This document shows, piece after piece, positions 1 through 7,660 of a DNA stretch of 18,508 nt. Position 1 is the first letter of the stretch, and each line of letters begins with the position of its first letter. Origin of the DNA: Pseudomonadota bacterium (GTDB lineage: Bacteria > Pseudomonadota > Gammaproteobacteria > Burkholderiales > Burkholderiaceae_C); assembly GCA_023460715.1 (NCBI GenBank), contig JAEWPH010000231.1, forward strand, positions 1 through 18,508, in the 5' to 3' direction. A model generated the notes under the pieces. It was not told the DNA's origin and did no database searches. It was given only the letters and a program-made list of their open reading frames with translations. Position numbers and translations under genes: made by a program.

Positions 1-774
1 GCAGGCGCCCAGGTCTGGCCGCATCCGCTCCAGGTGCCGGGCGGCGTGGCGCGCCTGTCGCTCGGCCCGGCAGCGCAGCGGCCCGCCGCACAGGCCGGCG
101 ACGTGCCCTTGCTGGTGCTGGGCGACATGATCGAATGGACGGCCCTCGTGGGCATTCCTCTGGCGGCGCCCGTCGGGCCCGCGGAGATCCGCGTGGAGGT
201 CGCCGGCGAGGCACCGCACACGCTGGCTTACCAGGTAGCCGCCAAGAAATACAGCGAGCAGCGCCTGAACGTGGCCCCGCGCACGGTCGACCTGTCCGCC
301 GAGGACAACGCCCGCTACGAGCGCGAGCGTGACCACCAGCGCACGGTGATGGCCACCTTCTCCACCCCGCTGCCCCGCGCGGCCGATCTGCAGATGCGCG
401 TGCCGGTACCGGGGCGCCGCTCCAGCTCGTTCGGTCTGCGCCGCGTCTTCAACGGCCAGGCGCGCAATCCACACAGCGGCATGGACATCGCGGCCGCCAC
501 CGGCACGCCCGTCGTGGCGCCGCTGCCCGGCAAGGTGATCGACGTGGGCGACTACTTCTTCAACGGCGGCACGGTCTGGCTGGACCACGGCGGCGGCCTG
601 CTCACCATGTACTGCCACCTGAGCCGCATGGACGTGCAGGTGGGCGACGTGCTCGCCACCGGCCAGGCGTTCTGCAAGGTCGGCGCCACCGGCCGCGTGA
701 CCGGCCCGCACCTGCACTGGGGCGTAATGCTGAACCGCACCATGGTGGACCCGGCCCTCTTCATCGCCGCCTGA
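1..774 (+). CDS. M23 family metallopeptidase (LytM-type), 5' end outside window
   Basis: The frame is open from the first base, so the true start lies upstream; a GTG at 34 is only an internal valine candidate. The visible 257 residues have an N-terminal beta-rich region and then a C-terminal LytM/peptidase M23 domain. The zinc-site motifs are clear: H-x3-D in NPHSGMD (His codon at 472, Asp codon at 484) and the HLH motif in GPHLHWG (His codons at 709 and 715). Proteins of this family are zinc endopeptidases that cut peptide cross-links in peptidoglycan, usually in the periplasm, or are inactive activators of amidases. All the metal and catalytic positions I can identify are kept, so an active enzyme is likely. 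The signal peptide cannot be judged because the N-terminus is missing. The stop is TGA at 772-774. A dyad repeat follows at once and separates it from rluE. Confidence 0.9.
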   Translation, partial: AGAQVWPHPLQVPGGVARLSLGPAAQRPAAQAGDVPLLVLGDMIEWTALVGIPLAAPVGPAEIRVEVAGEAPHTLAYQVAAKKYSEQRLNVAPRTVDLSAEDNARYERERDHQRTVMATFSTPLPRAADLQMRVPVPGRRSSSFGLRRVFNGQARNPHSGMDIAAATGTPVVAPLPGKVIDVGDYFFNGGTVWLDHGGGLLTMYCHLSRMDVQVGDVLATGQAFCKVGATGRVTGPHLHWGVMLNRTMVDPALFIAA

Positions 775-776
775 TA

Positions 777-828
777 ATGCTATTACTTTAATAGCTATAT
801 GCGCTTACTGATAAAGCGCTGGAGCCCG
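777..828 (+). repeat. Short dyad repeat, copy 1 (Comamonadaceae-type intergenic element)
   Basis: Two hairpins lie side by side. The first is a perfect 7-bp inverted repeat, GCTATTA (779-785) and TAATAGC (789-795), with a 3-nt loop. The second is GCGCTT (801-806) and AAGCGC (814-819), with a 7-nt loop. A tail GGAGCCC follows. The core order AGC-5 nt-GCGC-11 nt-GCGCT-2 nt-AGCC recurs with the same spacing at 16912-16944. From memory, elements of this shape are common between genes in Acidovorax and related genera; that is recall, not a search. The GGAG at 821-824 doubles as the Shine-Dalgarno sequence of rluE. Confidence 0.7.
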
Positions 829-830
829 AT

Positions 831-1463
831 TTGACCCAAAACCCTGCCGACCGACCGCCCCGCCCCCGCCTGCAGATCCAGCGCACGGGCGCGGCCCCGG
901 CGCGGCCCGCGCCCGCCGTGGAGCGCGCGCCGGCCCGGCTGATCCGCTTCCACAAGCCCTACGGCGTGCTGAGCCAGTTCACGCCCGAAGGGCGCTGGAA
1001 GGGGCTCAAGGAATTCATCGACGTGCCGGGCGTGTATGTGGCCGGCCGGCTGGACGCGGACAGCGAAGGCCTGCTGCTGCTGACCGACGACGGCAAGCTG
1101 CAGGCGCACATCGCCGACCCGCGCTTCAAGATGGAGAAGACCTACTGGGTGCAGGTGGAGGGCTCGCCCGGCGACGACGCCATCGCCGCGCTGCGCCACG
1201 GCGTGCCGCTGAACGACGGCCCCACGCGCCCGGCCCGCGCGCGCCTGATGGACCCGCCGCCCACCGTGTGGGAGCGCGACCCGCCCATCCGCGAGCGCAA
1301 GAACATCCCCACCGCGTGGATCGAGCTGGCCATCCGCGAGGGCCGCAACCGCCAGGTGCGCCGTATGACGGCGGCCGTGGGGTTCCCTACGCTGCGCCTC
1401 ATCCGCGCGGCCATCGGGCCGTACGCGCTGGAAGGGCTCGCACCGGGCCAGTGGCAGGGCTGA
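831..1463 (+). CDS. rluE: 23S rRNA pseudouridine(2457) synthase RluE
   Basis: A 210-residue protein of the RsuA/RluE pseudouridine synthase family, which isomerises a single uridine in 23S rRNA (U2457 in E. coli for RluE). The catalytic aspartate lies in GRLDADSEG (Asp about residue 75). The C-terminal blocks [13 protein letters not shown] and [20 protein letters not shown] match my memory of E. coli RluE closely, which is why I prefer RluE to RsuA or RluB. There is no N-terminal S4 domain; instead a proline/arginine-rich stretch of about 35 residues precedes the catalytic domain. The start is TTG at 831, chosen because GGAG at 821-824 sits 6 nt upstream; that Shine-Dalgarno is part of the dyad repeat at 777-828. 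The gene is convergent with rarD, and a large palindrome lies between them. Confidence 0.9.
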   Translation: MTQNPADRPPRPRLQIQRTGAAPARPAPAVERAPARLIRFHKPYGVLSQFTPEGRWKGLKEFIDVPGVYVAGRLDADSEGLLLLTDDGKLQAHIADPRFKMEKTYWVQVEGSPGDDAIAALRHGVPLNDGPTRPARARLMDPPPTVWERDPPIRERKNIPTAWIELAIREGRNRQVRRMTAAVGFPTLRLIRAAIGPYALEGLAPGQWQG

Positions 1464-1516
1464 CGCCTGCCTGCCTACCGCCCGGCAGCCCGCCCGCCCA
1501 CACCACTGCCCTTCGG

Positions 1517-1616
1517 GTTGGAGCGAAATCGGGTGATGGGAGGCCGCGGCTGCTTGCATGGGCACGAGCCCATGCGGCGCACCCGAGACATCCACCCATC
1601 CCGATTGCGCTCCAAC
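1517..1616. repeat. Large imperfect palindrome between convergent genes
   Basis: The outer arms are 1517-1540 and 1595-1616. They pair over about 22 bp with one mismatch (GTTGGAGCG-A versus C) and a 2-nt bulge (TG at 1534-1535). Nested inside is a perfect 8-bp hairpin, GCATGGGC (1556-1563) with loop ACGA and GCCCATGC (1568-1575). No T-run follows either arm, so it is not a canonical intrinsic terminator. Its place between the 3' ends of rluE and rarD would suit a bidirectional RNA stop or an RNA-stabilising structure. A non-autonomous mobile palindrome is also possible; no target-site duplication is evident. Confidence 0.75.
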
Positions 1617-1634
1617 GCGCCCCCTGCGAGATCG

Positions 1635-2537
1635 TCAACACGTTCTTAGCGCCCTGCGCGTGCGCCGCTCGCGCAGCAGGCGCCAGATACCGTCGACCAT
1701 CATGGCCACGACGGCCGCCAGGATGAAGCCGTACATCGGCCACTGCGCGCGGGCGACCCCTTCGCCCAGCAGCAGCGCCACCAGCACCAGCAGCACCGGC
1801 TCCACATAGCTCAGCAGCCCGAACAGGCCCAGCGGCAGCAGCCGGCTGGCCGCCATGTACAGCGCCAGGGCCACGCCGCTGAGCGCGCCCATCGCAGGCA
1901 GCAGCGTCCACAGATGGGCATGCCCTGTCGCCAGCGGCAGGGACGACGGATCGCGTAGCATGAACCACAGTGCGGCCGGCAGCATCAGCACCATGTCCAC
2001 CCAGTGCCCGCCCAGGTGGTCGGTGCCCAGGCGGCGGCGCAGCACGAAGTACACGGGGTAGCCCAGCGCGACGAGCCAGGTCTCCCACGACATGCTGCCC
2101 GCGCGCACCAGTTCGTACAGCACCCCGGCGGCGGCCAGCACGGCCGCGGCCTGCTGCGCGGGGGTGAGACGCTCGCGGTACAGCACGCGGCCCGTCAGCA
2201 CCATCATCAGCGGCAGCAGGAAGTAGCCCAGCGATACCGGCAGCGCCCGGCCATGCAGCGGCGCCCACATGAACAGCCACAGCTGCACGCCCAGCAGGGC
2301 CGCGCTGAGCAGCAGGCCCAGCGCCAGCCACGGCAGCCGCCAGACCCGCAGCAGCAGCGTGCGCACGCGCGCGCCCTGGCCCTGCCACAGCAGGAGCGCC
2401 GTGGTGAACGGCAGGGTGAGCAGCACCCGCCAGCCGAAGATCTGCTCGCCATCGAGCGGCGCCAGCAAGGGCGAGAGGTAGTACATGGCCCCGAACAGCG
2501 CGGACGCGAGGACGGAGGCGATCAAGCCCTTGAACAC
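1635..2537 (-). CDS. rarD: RarD-type drug/metabolite transporter (EamA superfamily)
   Basis: About 300 residues of mostly hydrophobic sequence, with roughly nine to ten predicted membrane helices, as expected for the DMT superfamily. The N-terminus VFKGLIASVLASALFGAMYY and the segments GEQIFGWRVLLTLPF, SLGYFLLPLMMVLTGRVLYRERL and LGLFGLLSYVEPVLLVLVALLLGE are typical of RarD proteins, an inner-membrane subgroup of unclear substrate (chloramphenicol sensitivity was the original phenotype). I chose GTG at 2537 because family members begin M-F-K-G, although no good Shine-Dalgarno precedes it and the frame stays open upstream to about 2945. The extra upstream residues are proline- and arginine-rich and do not look like protein. 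The C-terminal tail is short and basic (LRERRTRRALRTC). It probably has its own promoter in the long gap upstream. Confidence 0.82.
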   Translation of the reverse strand: MFKGLIASVLASALFGAMYYLSPLLAPLDGEQIFGWRVLLTLPFTTALLLWQGQGARVRTLLLRVWRLPWLALGLLLSAALLGVQLWLFMWAPLHGRALPVSLGYFLLPLMMVLTGRVLYRERLTPAQQAAAVLAAAGVLYELVRAGSMSWETWLVALGYPVYFVLRRRLGTDHLGGHWVDMVLMLPAALWFMLRDPSSLPLATGHAHLWTLLPAMGALSGVALALYMAASRLLPLGLFGLLSYVEPVLLVLVALLLGEGVARAQWPMYGFILAAVVAMMVDGIWRLLRERRTRRALRTC

Positions 2538-3228
2538 GTGGAAGACCCGGCAAAGAAAAAAGGAAGGGGAGGCGGCGAGCAGAGTGCCAGCCGCTGGCGG
2601 CGCCTGCAGGCCGGGCGAGATTGTCGACGATGGCGGGCCCGGTCCTGCGCAGCAAAAAAAGTTGTTCCCAATGTCTGTGAATCGATCTGTGGAAAACTGT
2701 ACGAATAACCCGCGCAAGCCGCGCCAGCCTTGGGCCGCGGTGCATTGCCCGGTTTTTGGGCAGCGCGCTCGGACAGGCGGCACTTGCTTTGGGAGGGCCC
2801 GAAAGCAGGTATATTCCGCCGCTTTTTCGGCTGAAAATGCGACGAAGGAAGGGCGGATTTCAGCGCCTGTGGCGCGCCCTCTCGCTGCCGGATTCCGGGT
2901 TGCGCCGCGCCCTCCAGACCTGGTCGCACCACCGCTTCTGCGCACCGGTCCCGCCGCTTGGCCTCCGCCCCTTTGTCATGGCCATTCGCATGGGAGACTC
3001 GCTCACCGCGCAGTGCGGCGGGCCAGAAGCGCTGACACACGCGGCCGCCAGCACGGCACATGCAGGCCACGCACACGAAAGCGTGGAAAGCGGTAGCATC
3101 GGCCGCTTCGCATTGCAGCCGCCCGCTCTGCCCGTTCCCGCGCCGCCAGCCCGAACCCCGCCGTTCGCTCCGCTCTGTCGCCCGCACGGGGCGGTGGCTC
3201 CCCCCTCCGCCACCGCCGCCCCATCTCC
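2538..3228. other. 691-bp region without a recognisable gene, between divergent transporter genes
   Basis: This stretch separates the start of rarD (-) from the start of the MFS gene (+). It holds A/T-rich patches (A7 at 2654-2660; TATATT at 2810-2815) unlike the flanking genes. There is a small hairpin GCCG (2818-2821) / CGGC (2828-2831) and a 7-bp dyad GCTGAAA (2830-2836) / TTTCAGC (2858-2864). TATATT could be a -10 element, but the nearest -35-like hexamers (TTGCTT at 2784, spacing 20; TTTGGG at 2788, spacing 16) are poor. A frame at 2756-3232 stays open for 158 codons, but its product is low-complexity Pro/Ala/Arg and matches no family I know. I see no convincing gene here; it may hold the promoters of both flanking genes or a decayed gene. 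Confidence 0.5.
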
Positions 3229-4503
3229 GTGACCGACACAGCCCCCCTGCCTCCCGCGCCAGAAAGCGTGTACCGCCACGCCGGTTTCGTCTCCTTCCTC
3301 ATGGCCCGCGTGCTGGCCGTGTTCGCCACCCAGGTGCAGGCCGTGGTGGTGGCCTGGCAGGTCTATGACCTGACGCGCGAGCCGCTGGCGCTGGCCTATG
3401 TGGGGCTGGCGCAGTTCCTGCCCATGCTGTGCCTGCTGATGCCGGCCGGCGACCTGATCGACCGGTTCAGCCGCAAGCCCATCCTGGCGGCCAGCTGGGC
3501 CGTGGGTGCCGTATGCAGCGGGCTGCTGTGGTGGCTGTCCGGCCACGGCGCGGCCGGCGTGAACGGCATCTATGCGGTGCTGGTGCTGTTCGGCTGCACG
3601 CGGGCGTTCTCGGGCCCGGCCCTGCAGAGCCTGTTGCCGCAGATCGTGCCGCGCGCCCAGCTGGCGCAGGCGATCGCGGCCAACAGCATGCTCATGCGCT
3701 CGGCCAACATCGGCGGCCCCTTCCTCGGCGGGCTGCTGTATGCGGCCGGCGGGGGCGAGCTCACCTACCTGGTCTGCCTGGCGTGCTTCGCGCTGGGCAC
3801 GGCCATGCTGGCCCGCGTGACGGTGGCGCATGCCGCGCCGCTGTCGGCCGCGCTGGGCACCATGTGGCAACGCTTCGGCGCGGGCATCCACTTCATCCGC
3901 TCGCGGCCCATCATCCTGGGCACCATCTCGCTGGACCTGTTCGCCGTGCTGCTGGGCGGCGTGGTGGCGCTGCTGCCCATCTATGCGCACGAGGTGCTGC
4001 ACGTGGGCCCGCAGGGCCTGGGCGCGCTGCGCAGCGCCATGGCCATCGGCGAGGTCGCCACGGGCCTGTACCTCAGCACGCGGCCGTTCAACCGGCACGT
4101 GGGCCGTCGCATGTTCATCGCGGTGGCCATCTTCGGCGTGGCCAACCTGGTGTTCTCGCTGTCCACGCTGTTCTGGCTGTCGTTTGTGGCGCTGATGGTG
4201 GCGGGCGCGGCCGACATGGTGAGCGTGTACATCCGCGGTGCGCTGGTGCAGTTCTCCACGCCCGACGACATGCGCGGCCGGGTGAATGCGGTGAACATGC
4301 TGTTCATCGGTTCGTCGAACGAACTGGGCGAGTTCCGCGCCGGCACCAGCGCCGCTTGGCTGGGCGTGGTGCCGGCAGCCATCCTGGGCGGCGTGTGCAC
4401 GCTGGGCGTGGTGGGCACCTGGGCCTGGGTGTTCAAGCCCCTGCGCAAGGTGGACCGCTTCGAAGAGGCGTCCCCTGCCGTGCAGCGCGACGGCGGCCGG
4501 TAA
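3229..4503 (+). CDS. MFS transporter (MFS_3 / EntS-like group)
   Basis: A 424-residue protein with the usual 12-helix major facilitator layout. The signature loop between helices 2 and 3 is present as GDLIDRFSRKPIL. The N-terminal YRHAGFVSFLMARVLAVFATQ and the blocks FSGPALQSLLPQIVPRAQLAQAIA and ANIGGPFLGGLLY are characteristic of the MFS_3 (enterobactin exporter EntS-like) group, mostly inner-membrane exporters driven by the proton gradient. The substrate cannot be inferred; no siderophore genes are nearby. The start is GTG at 3229, the longest option; no Shine-Dalgarno is visible, and an internal ATG at 3301 would cut into helix 1. The next gene begins 98 nt after the stop and is not functionally related. 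Confidence 0.85.
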   Translation: MTDTAPLPPAPESVYRHAGFVSFLMARVLAVFATQVQAVVVAWQVYDLTREPLALAYVGLAQFLPMLCLLMPAGDLIDRFSRKPILAASWAVGAVCSGLLWWLSGHGAAGVNGIYAVLVLFGCTRAFSGPALQSLLPQIVPRAQLAQAIAANSMLMRSANIGGPFLGGLLYAAGGGELTYLVCLACFALGTAMLARVTVAHAAPLSAALGTMWQRFGAGIHFIRSRPIILGTISLDLFAVLLGGVVALLPIYAHEVLHVGPQGLGALRSAMAIGEVATGLYLSTRPFNRHVGRRMFIAVAIFGVANLVFSLSTLFWLSFVALMVAGAADMVSVYIRGALVQFSTPDDMRGRVNAVNMLFIGSSNELGEFRAGTSAAWLGVVPAAILGGVCTLGVVGTWAWVFKPLRKVDRFEEASPAVQRDGGR

Positions 4504-4601
4504 ACGCAGCGGGCGCAGCACCGCCCTACAGCGCGATACATCTGTGTAGGCCGGGTAAAACCCGCGCACGGCCCTTGCGGCGGCGGACGCTGCGGCGCAC
4601 C

Positions 4602-6284
4602 ATGCGCCCCAACAGCCACTCCTCCTCCAACACCATGCTGTTTTCCGTGAACGCCGCGGTCCGCACCGCGGCTGCAGCTGCAGCTGGCCCCGTCGGCCGC
4701 GCAGACGCCGGGGTGCTTGGCCGCCGCCAGTGGCTGGCCACCGCTGCTGTCGGCCTGTGCGGTGCCGCTGGGCTGACACTGGCCGCGCCGCCCGGCGCCT
4801 TCGCCGCGGAGAGCCTGCGCGATGCGCCCCGCTCTCCGGCCGAGGGCCTGCGCCTGCTGGACCGGCTCACCTGGGGCGCCAACGCGGCGTCGCTCGAGGG
4901 GCTGCAGCGCATCGGCCCCTCGGCCACGGTGGCCGCCCTGCTGCGGCCCGCGCCGCAGGCCCCCTTGCCGCCAGAAGCCCAGGCCCAGATCGACGCCATG
5001 GCCATCACCCGCACGCCGATGGAGACCCTGGCCATCGACCTGCAGGCGCGCCAGCAGGCCCTGAAGAACGAACCGAAGGAAGAGGCGCGCAAGGCGGCGC
5101 AGGAGGCGTACCAGCGCGACCTGCGCACCCTGCAGCGCGAGGCCGAACGGCGCTTCGTGCTGCGCGCCGTGTACTCGCCCGCGCAGTTGCAGGAGAAGAT
5201 GACCTGGTTCTGGCTGAACCACTTCAACGTGTTCGCCGGCAAGGCCGACATCCGCGCGATGGTGGGCGACTACGAGGACCGCGCCATCCGCCCGCATGCG
5301 CTGGGCCGCTTCCGCGACCTGCTGGGCGCCACGGTGCGCCACCCGGCCATGCTGCGCTATCTGGACAACGCGCAGAACGCCGCCGGCCGCATCAACGAGA
5401 ACTACGCGCGCGAATTGATGGAACTGCACACGCTGGGCGTGGACGGCGGCTACAGCCAGCGCGACGTGCAGGAGCTGGCGCGCGTGTTGACGGGCCATGG
5501 CGTGTCGCTGCGCCCGCTGGACGAGGCACCGCCGAAGCTCAAGCCCGAGTGGACGCGCCACTACGTGCGCCGCGGGCTGTATGAATTTCACCCGCAACGC
5601 CACGACTGGAACGCCAAGGAGCTTTTGGGCCAGCCCCTGCAGGGCCAGGGCATGGCCGAGCTGGACGAGGCGCTGGACCGGCTGGCCCGCGCGCCGGCCA
5701 CCGCGCGCTTCGTCACCCGCAAGCTGGCCGCCTACCTGGTGGGCGATGCACCACCGCCCGGCCTGCTGCAGGCGCTGGCCGAGCGCTTCCAGCAGACCGA
5801 TGGCGACATCGGCGCGGTGCTGCGCACGCTCTTCGGCCACGAGGCCTTCCAGACGTCGCTCGGCACCCGGCTGCGCGATCCCGTGCAGTACGTGATGGCC
5901 GGGCTGCGCCTGGGCTATTCCGACCGCGTGCTGACCAACCCCGACCCGGCGCTGTCGTGGCTGCAGCGGCTGGCCGAGCCGCTCTATGGCCGCGCGACGC
6001 CGGACGGCTACCCGCTGGATGCAGCCGCGTGGACCAGTTCGGGCCAGATGGCCGTGCGCTTCGAGACCGCCCGTGCGCTGGGCGGCGCGGGCGCCGCCGC
6101 GTTGTACCGCCCCGAGGGCGCGCCACCCCCCCGCGTGCAGCCGCCGGCCCTGGCGCAGAACGCCGCCTTCCGTGCCCTGGAGCCGCAGCTGGCGCCGGCC
6201 ACGCGCATGGCCCTGGCGCGTGCCGCCTCCCCGGCCGAGTGGAACACCTTTCTGCTGTCATCGCCCGAATTCATGTACGCCTGA
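4602..6284 (+). CDS. DUF1800 family protein, Tat-type exported
   Basis: 560 residues from ATG at 4602; a second in-frame ATG lies at 4635 (residue 12), and neither has a clear Shine-Dalgarno. A twin-arginine signal is visible at residues 40-69: GRRQWLATAAV, a hydrophobic stretch, then a likely cleavage after AFA. The mature part is a DUF1800 protein: LLDRLTWGAN near the N-terminus, MTWFWLNHFNVF, then the most conserved block NYARELMELHTLGV-GGYSQ-DVQELARVLTG. The function of the family is unknown. It is very often encoded next to a DUF1501 protein, as here (80-nt gap), so the two probably act together outside the cytoplasm. The frame stays open far upstream (from 3429), but that part overlaps the MFS gene and is not coding. 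GTAAAAC at about 4553 is a possible -10, without a good -35. Confidence 0.88.
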   Translation: MRPNSHSSSNTMLFSVNAAVRTAAAAAAGPVGRADAGVLGRRQWLATAAVGLCGAAGLTLAAPPGAFAAESLRDAPRSPAEGLRLLDRLTWGANAASLEGLQRIGPSATVAALLRPAPQAPLPPEAQAQIDAMAITRTPMETLAIDLQARQQALKNEPKEEARKAAQEAYQRDLRTLQREAERRFVLRAVYSPAQLQEKMTWFWLNHFNVFAGKADIRAMVGDYEDRAIRPHALGRFRDLLGATVRHPAMLRYLDNAQNAAGRINENYARELMELHTLGVDGGYSQRDVQELARVLTGHGVSLRPLDEAPPKLKPEWTRHYVRRGLYEFHPQRHDWNAKELLGQPLQGQGMAELDEALDRLARAPATARFVTRKLAAYLVGDAPPPGLLQALAERFQQTDGDIGAVLRTLFGHEAFQTSLGTRLRDPVQYVMAGLRLGYSDRVLTNPDPALSWLQRLAEPLYGRATPDGYPLDAAAWTSSGQMAVRFETARALGGAGAAALYRPEGAPPPRVQPPALAQNAAFRALEPQLAPATRMALARAASPAEWNTFLLSSPEFMYA

Positions 6285-6364
6285 TGCCTCGCCGTGCGCG
6301 GGTACGGTGCTGGCCCGCAGCCGGCCCCGCCCACGCCGCCGCCCACCGAAATGAAAGGCCCGCC

Positions 6365-7636
6365 ATGACCCACCCCATCGACCTCTCACGCTCCCCGTCC
6401 CACCCGGGCTTCGCGCCCACGCGCCGCCACTGCCTGCAGGCGCTCGCCGCCCTGGCCGCGCCCGGCGTGCTGCAGGCCAGCCTGGCGGCTACGCCGCAGG
6501 GCGTCACGGACGCGCGCTTCCTGCTCGTCTTCCTGCGCGGCGGCTACGACTGCGCCAGCCTGTTGGTGCCCACCGCCAGCGACTTCTATTACGAGAGCCG
6601 TCCCAACATCGCCATCGCGCGTCCCGGCAGCGGCGAAGGCAGCGCCCTGCCCCTCACCGCCGACTGGGGCCTGCACCCGTCGCTGGCCGGCTCGCTGCAG
6701 CCGCTGTACGCGAAGAAGCAGCTGGCGTTCGTGCCGTTTTCGGGCACGGACGACCTCACCCGCAGCCACTTCGACACGCAGGACAGCATCGAACTGGGCC
6801 AGCCGGTGGGGGGGCGGCGAGACTACCGCTCGGGCTTCCTGAACCGGCTGGCGCTGGAACTCGGCGCGCAGCCGCGCTGGCACGACCACCTCGCGCCCAT
6901 GGCTTTCACCGACACCTTGCCCCTGGTACTGCGCGGCGGTTACGACGTGCCCAACACGGCGCTGGCCGCCGCCGGTGCGGCCAAGCCGGGCATCGATGCA
7001 CGGCAGGCCGGGCTGATCGCCTCCATGTACCAGGGCACGCCGCTGGCCGGCTCCGTGACCGAGGGCTTCCAGACGCGCGACGAGGTCGCGCGCACCATGC
7101 TGGGCGAGATGGACGCGGCCAGCCGCAACGCCCTCAGCACCAAAGGCTTCGAGGGCACGGCGCGGCGCATGGCGCGCCCCATGCAATCGCGCTACAACCT
7201 GGGCTTCGTCGATGTGGGCGGCTGGGACACGCACGTGGGCCAGGGCAACGCCACGGGCGCGCTCGCCAACCGCTTCGAGGAACTGGGCCGCGGCCTGGCC
7301 GCCTTCGCCGACGAGATGGGCCCGGCCTGGGACCGCACGACGGTGATGGTGGTCAGCGAGTTCGGCCGCACCTTCCGCGAGAACGGCAACCGCGGCACGG
7401 ACCACGGCCACGGCAGCGTGCTGTGGGTGCTGGGCGGCGGCATCGCGGGCGGGCGCATCGCCGGGGAGCAGCAGGCGCTGACCGCGAACACGCTGTTCCA
7501 GAACCGCGACTACCCGGTGCTCAACGACTACCGCGGCGTGCTGGGCGGGCTCTTCGCACGGATGTATGGGCTCAACGCCGCAGCGCTCTCGCGCGTATTC
7601 CCGGGGGCCAAGCCGAAGGACCTCCGGCTGGCCTGA
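6365..7636 (+). CDS. DUF1501 family protein, Tat-type exported
   Basis: 423 residues from ATG at 6365, preceded by AAAGG six nt upstream. A twin-arginine motif (PTRRHCLQAL, residues 19-28) and a hydrophobic stretch ending near ASLAA (residue 42) suggest Tat export. DUF1501 proteins are distant relatives of the alkaline phosphatase/sulfatase fold. The candidate metal-site blocks are all present: FLRGGYD (57-62), SHFDTQD (134-140), GGWDTH (285-290), SEFGRT (331-336) and TDHGHG (345-350). The substrate is unknown. It is the usual partner of DUF1800 and follows that gene in the same direction, so they probably form one operon. The stop is 24 nt from the end of the convergent LysR gene, with no obvious terminator between. 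Confidence 0.9.
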   Translation: MTHPIDLSRSPSHPGFAPTRRHCLQALAALAAPGVLQASLAATPQGVTDARFLLVFLRGGYDCASLLVPTASDFYYESRPNIAIARPGSGEGSALPLTADWGLHPSLAGSLQPLYAKKQLAFVPFSGTDDLTRSHFDTQDSIELGQPVGGRRDYRSGFLNRLALELGAQPRWHDHLAPMAFTDTLPLVLRGGYDVPNTALAAAGAAKPGIDARQAGLIASMYQGTPLAGSVTEGFQTRDEVARTMLGEMDAASRNALSTKGFEGTARRMARPMQSRYNLGFVDVGGWDTHVGQGNATGALANRFEELGRGLAAFADEMGPAWDRTTVMVVSEFGRTFRENGNRGTDHGHGSVLWVLGGGIAGGRIAGEQQALTANTLFQNRDYPVLNDYRGVLGGLFARMYGLNAAALSRVFPGAKPKDLRLA

Positions 7637-7660
7637 CTGCCGCCGCCGGGCGACGCCCCA

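Noticed and set aside
2688..2696. TGTGGAAAA, whose complement TTTTCCACA fits the relaxed DnaA-box consensus
   Set aside because: A single 9-mer without a second box or a dnaA/dnaN/gyrB neighbourhood does not support an origin or a DnaA regulatory cluster.
2756..3232. 158-codon open frame (+) in the long gap
   Set aside because: The product is Pro/Ala/Arg-rich, matches no family I know, has no ribosome binding site and overlaps the start of the MFS gene.
3429..4601. Upstream part of the long frame that ends with the DUF1800 gene
   Set aside because: It overlaps the MFS gene in another frame and reads as Arg/Ala/Gly-rich low-complexity sequence; the Tat signal shows the real N-terminus is after 4602.
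2860..4779. 639-codon open frame on the minus strand
   Set aside because: It is antisense to the MFS gene and rich in His, Gln, Arg and Ala, the usual artefact of high GC at third positions.
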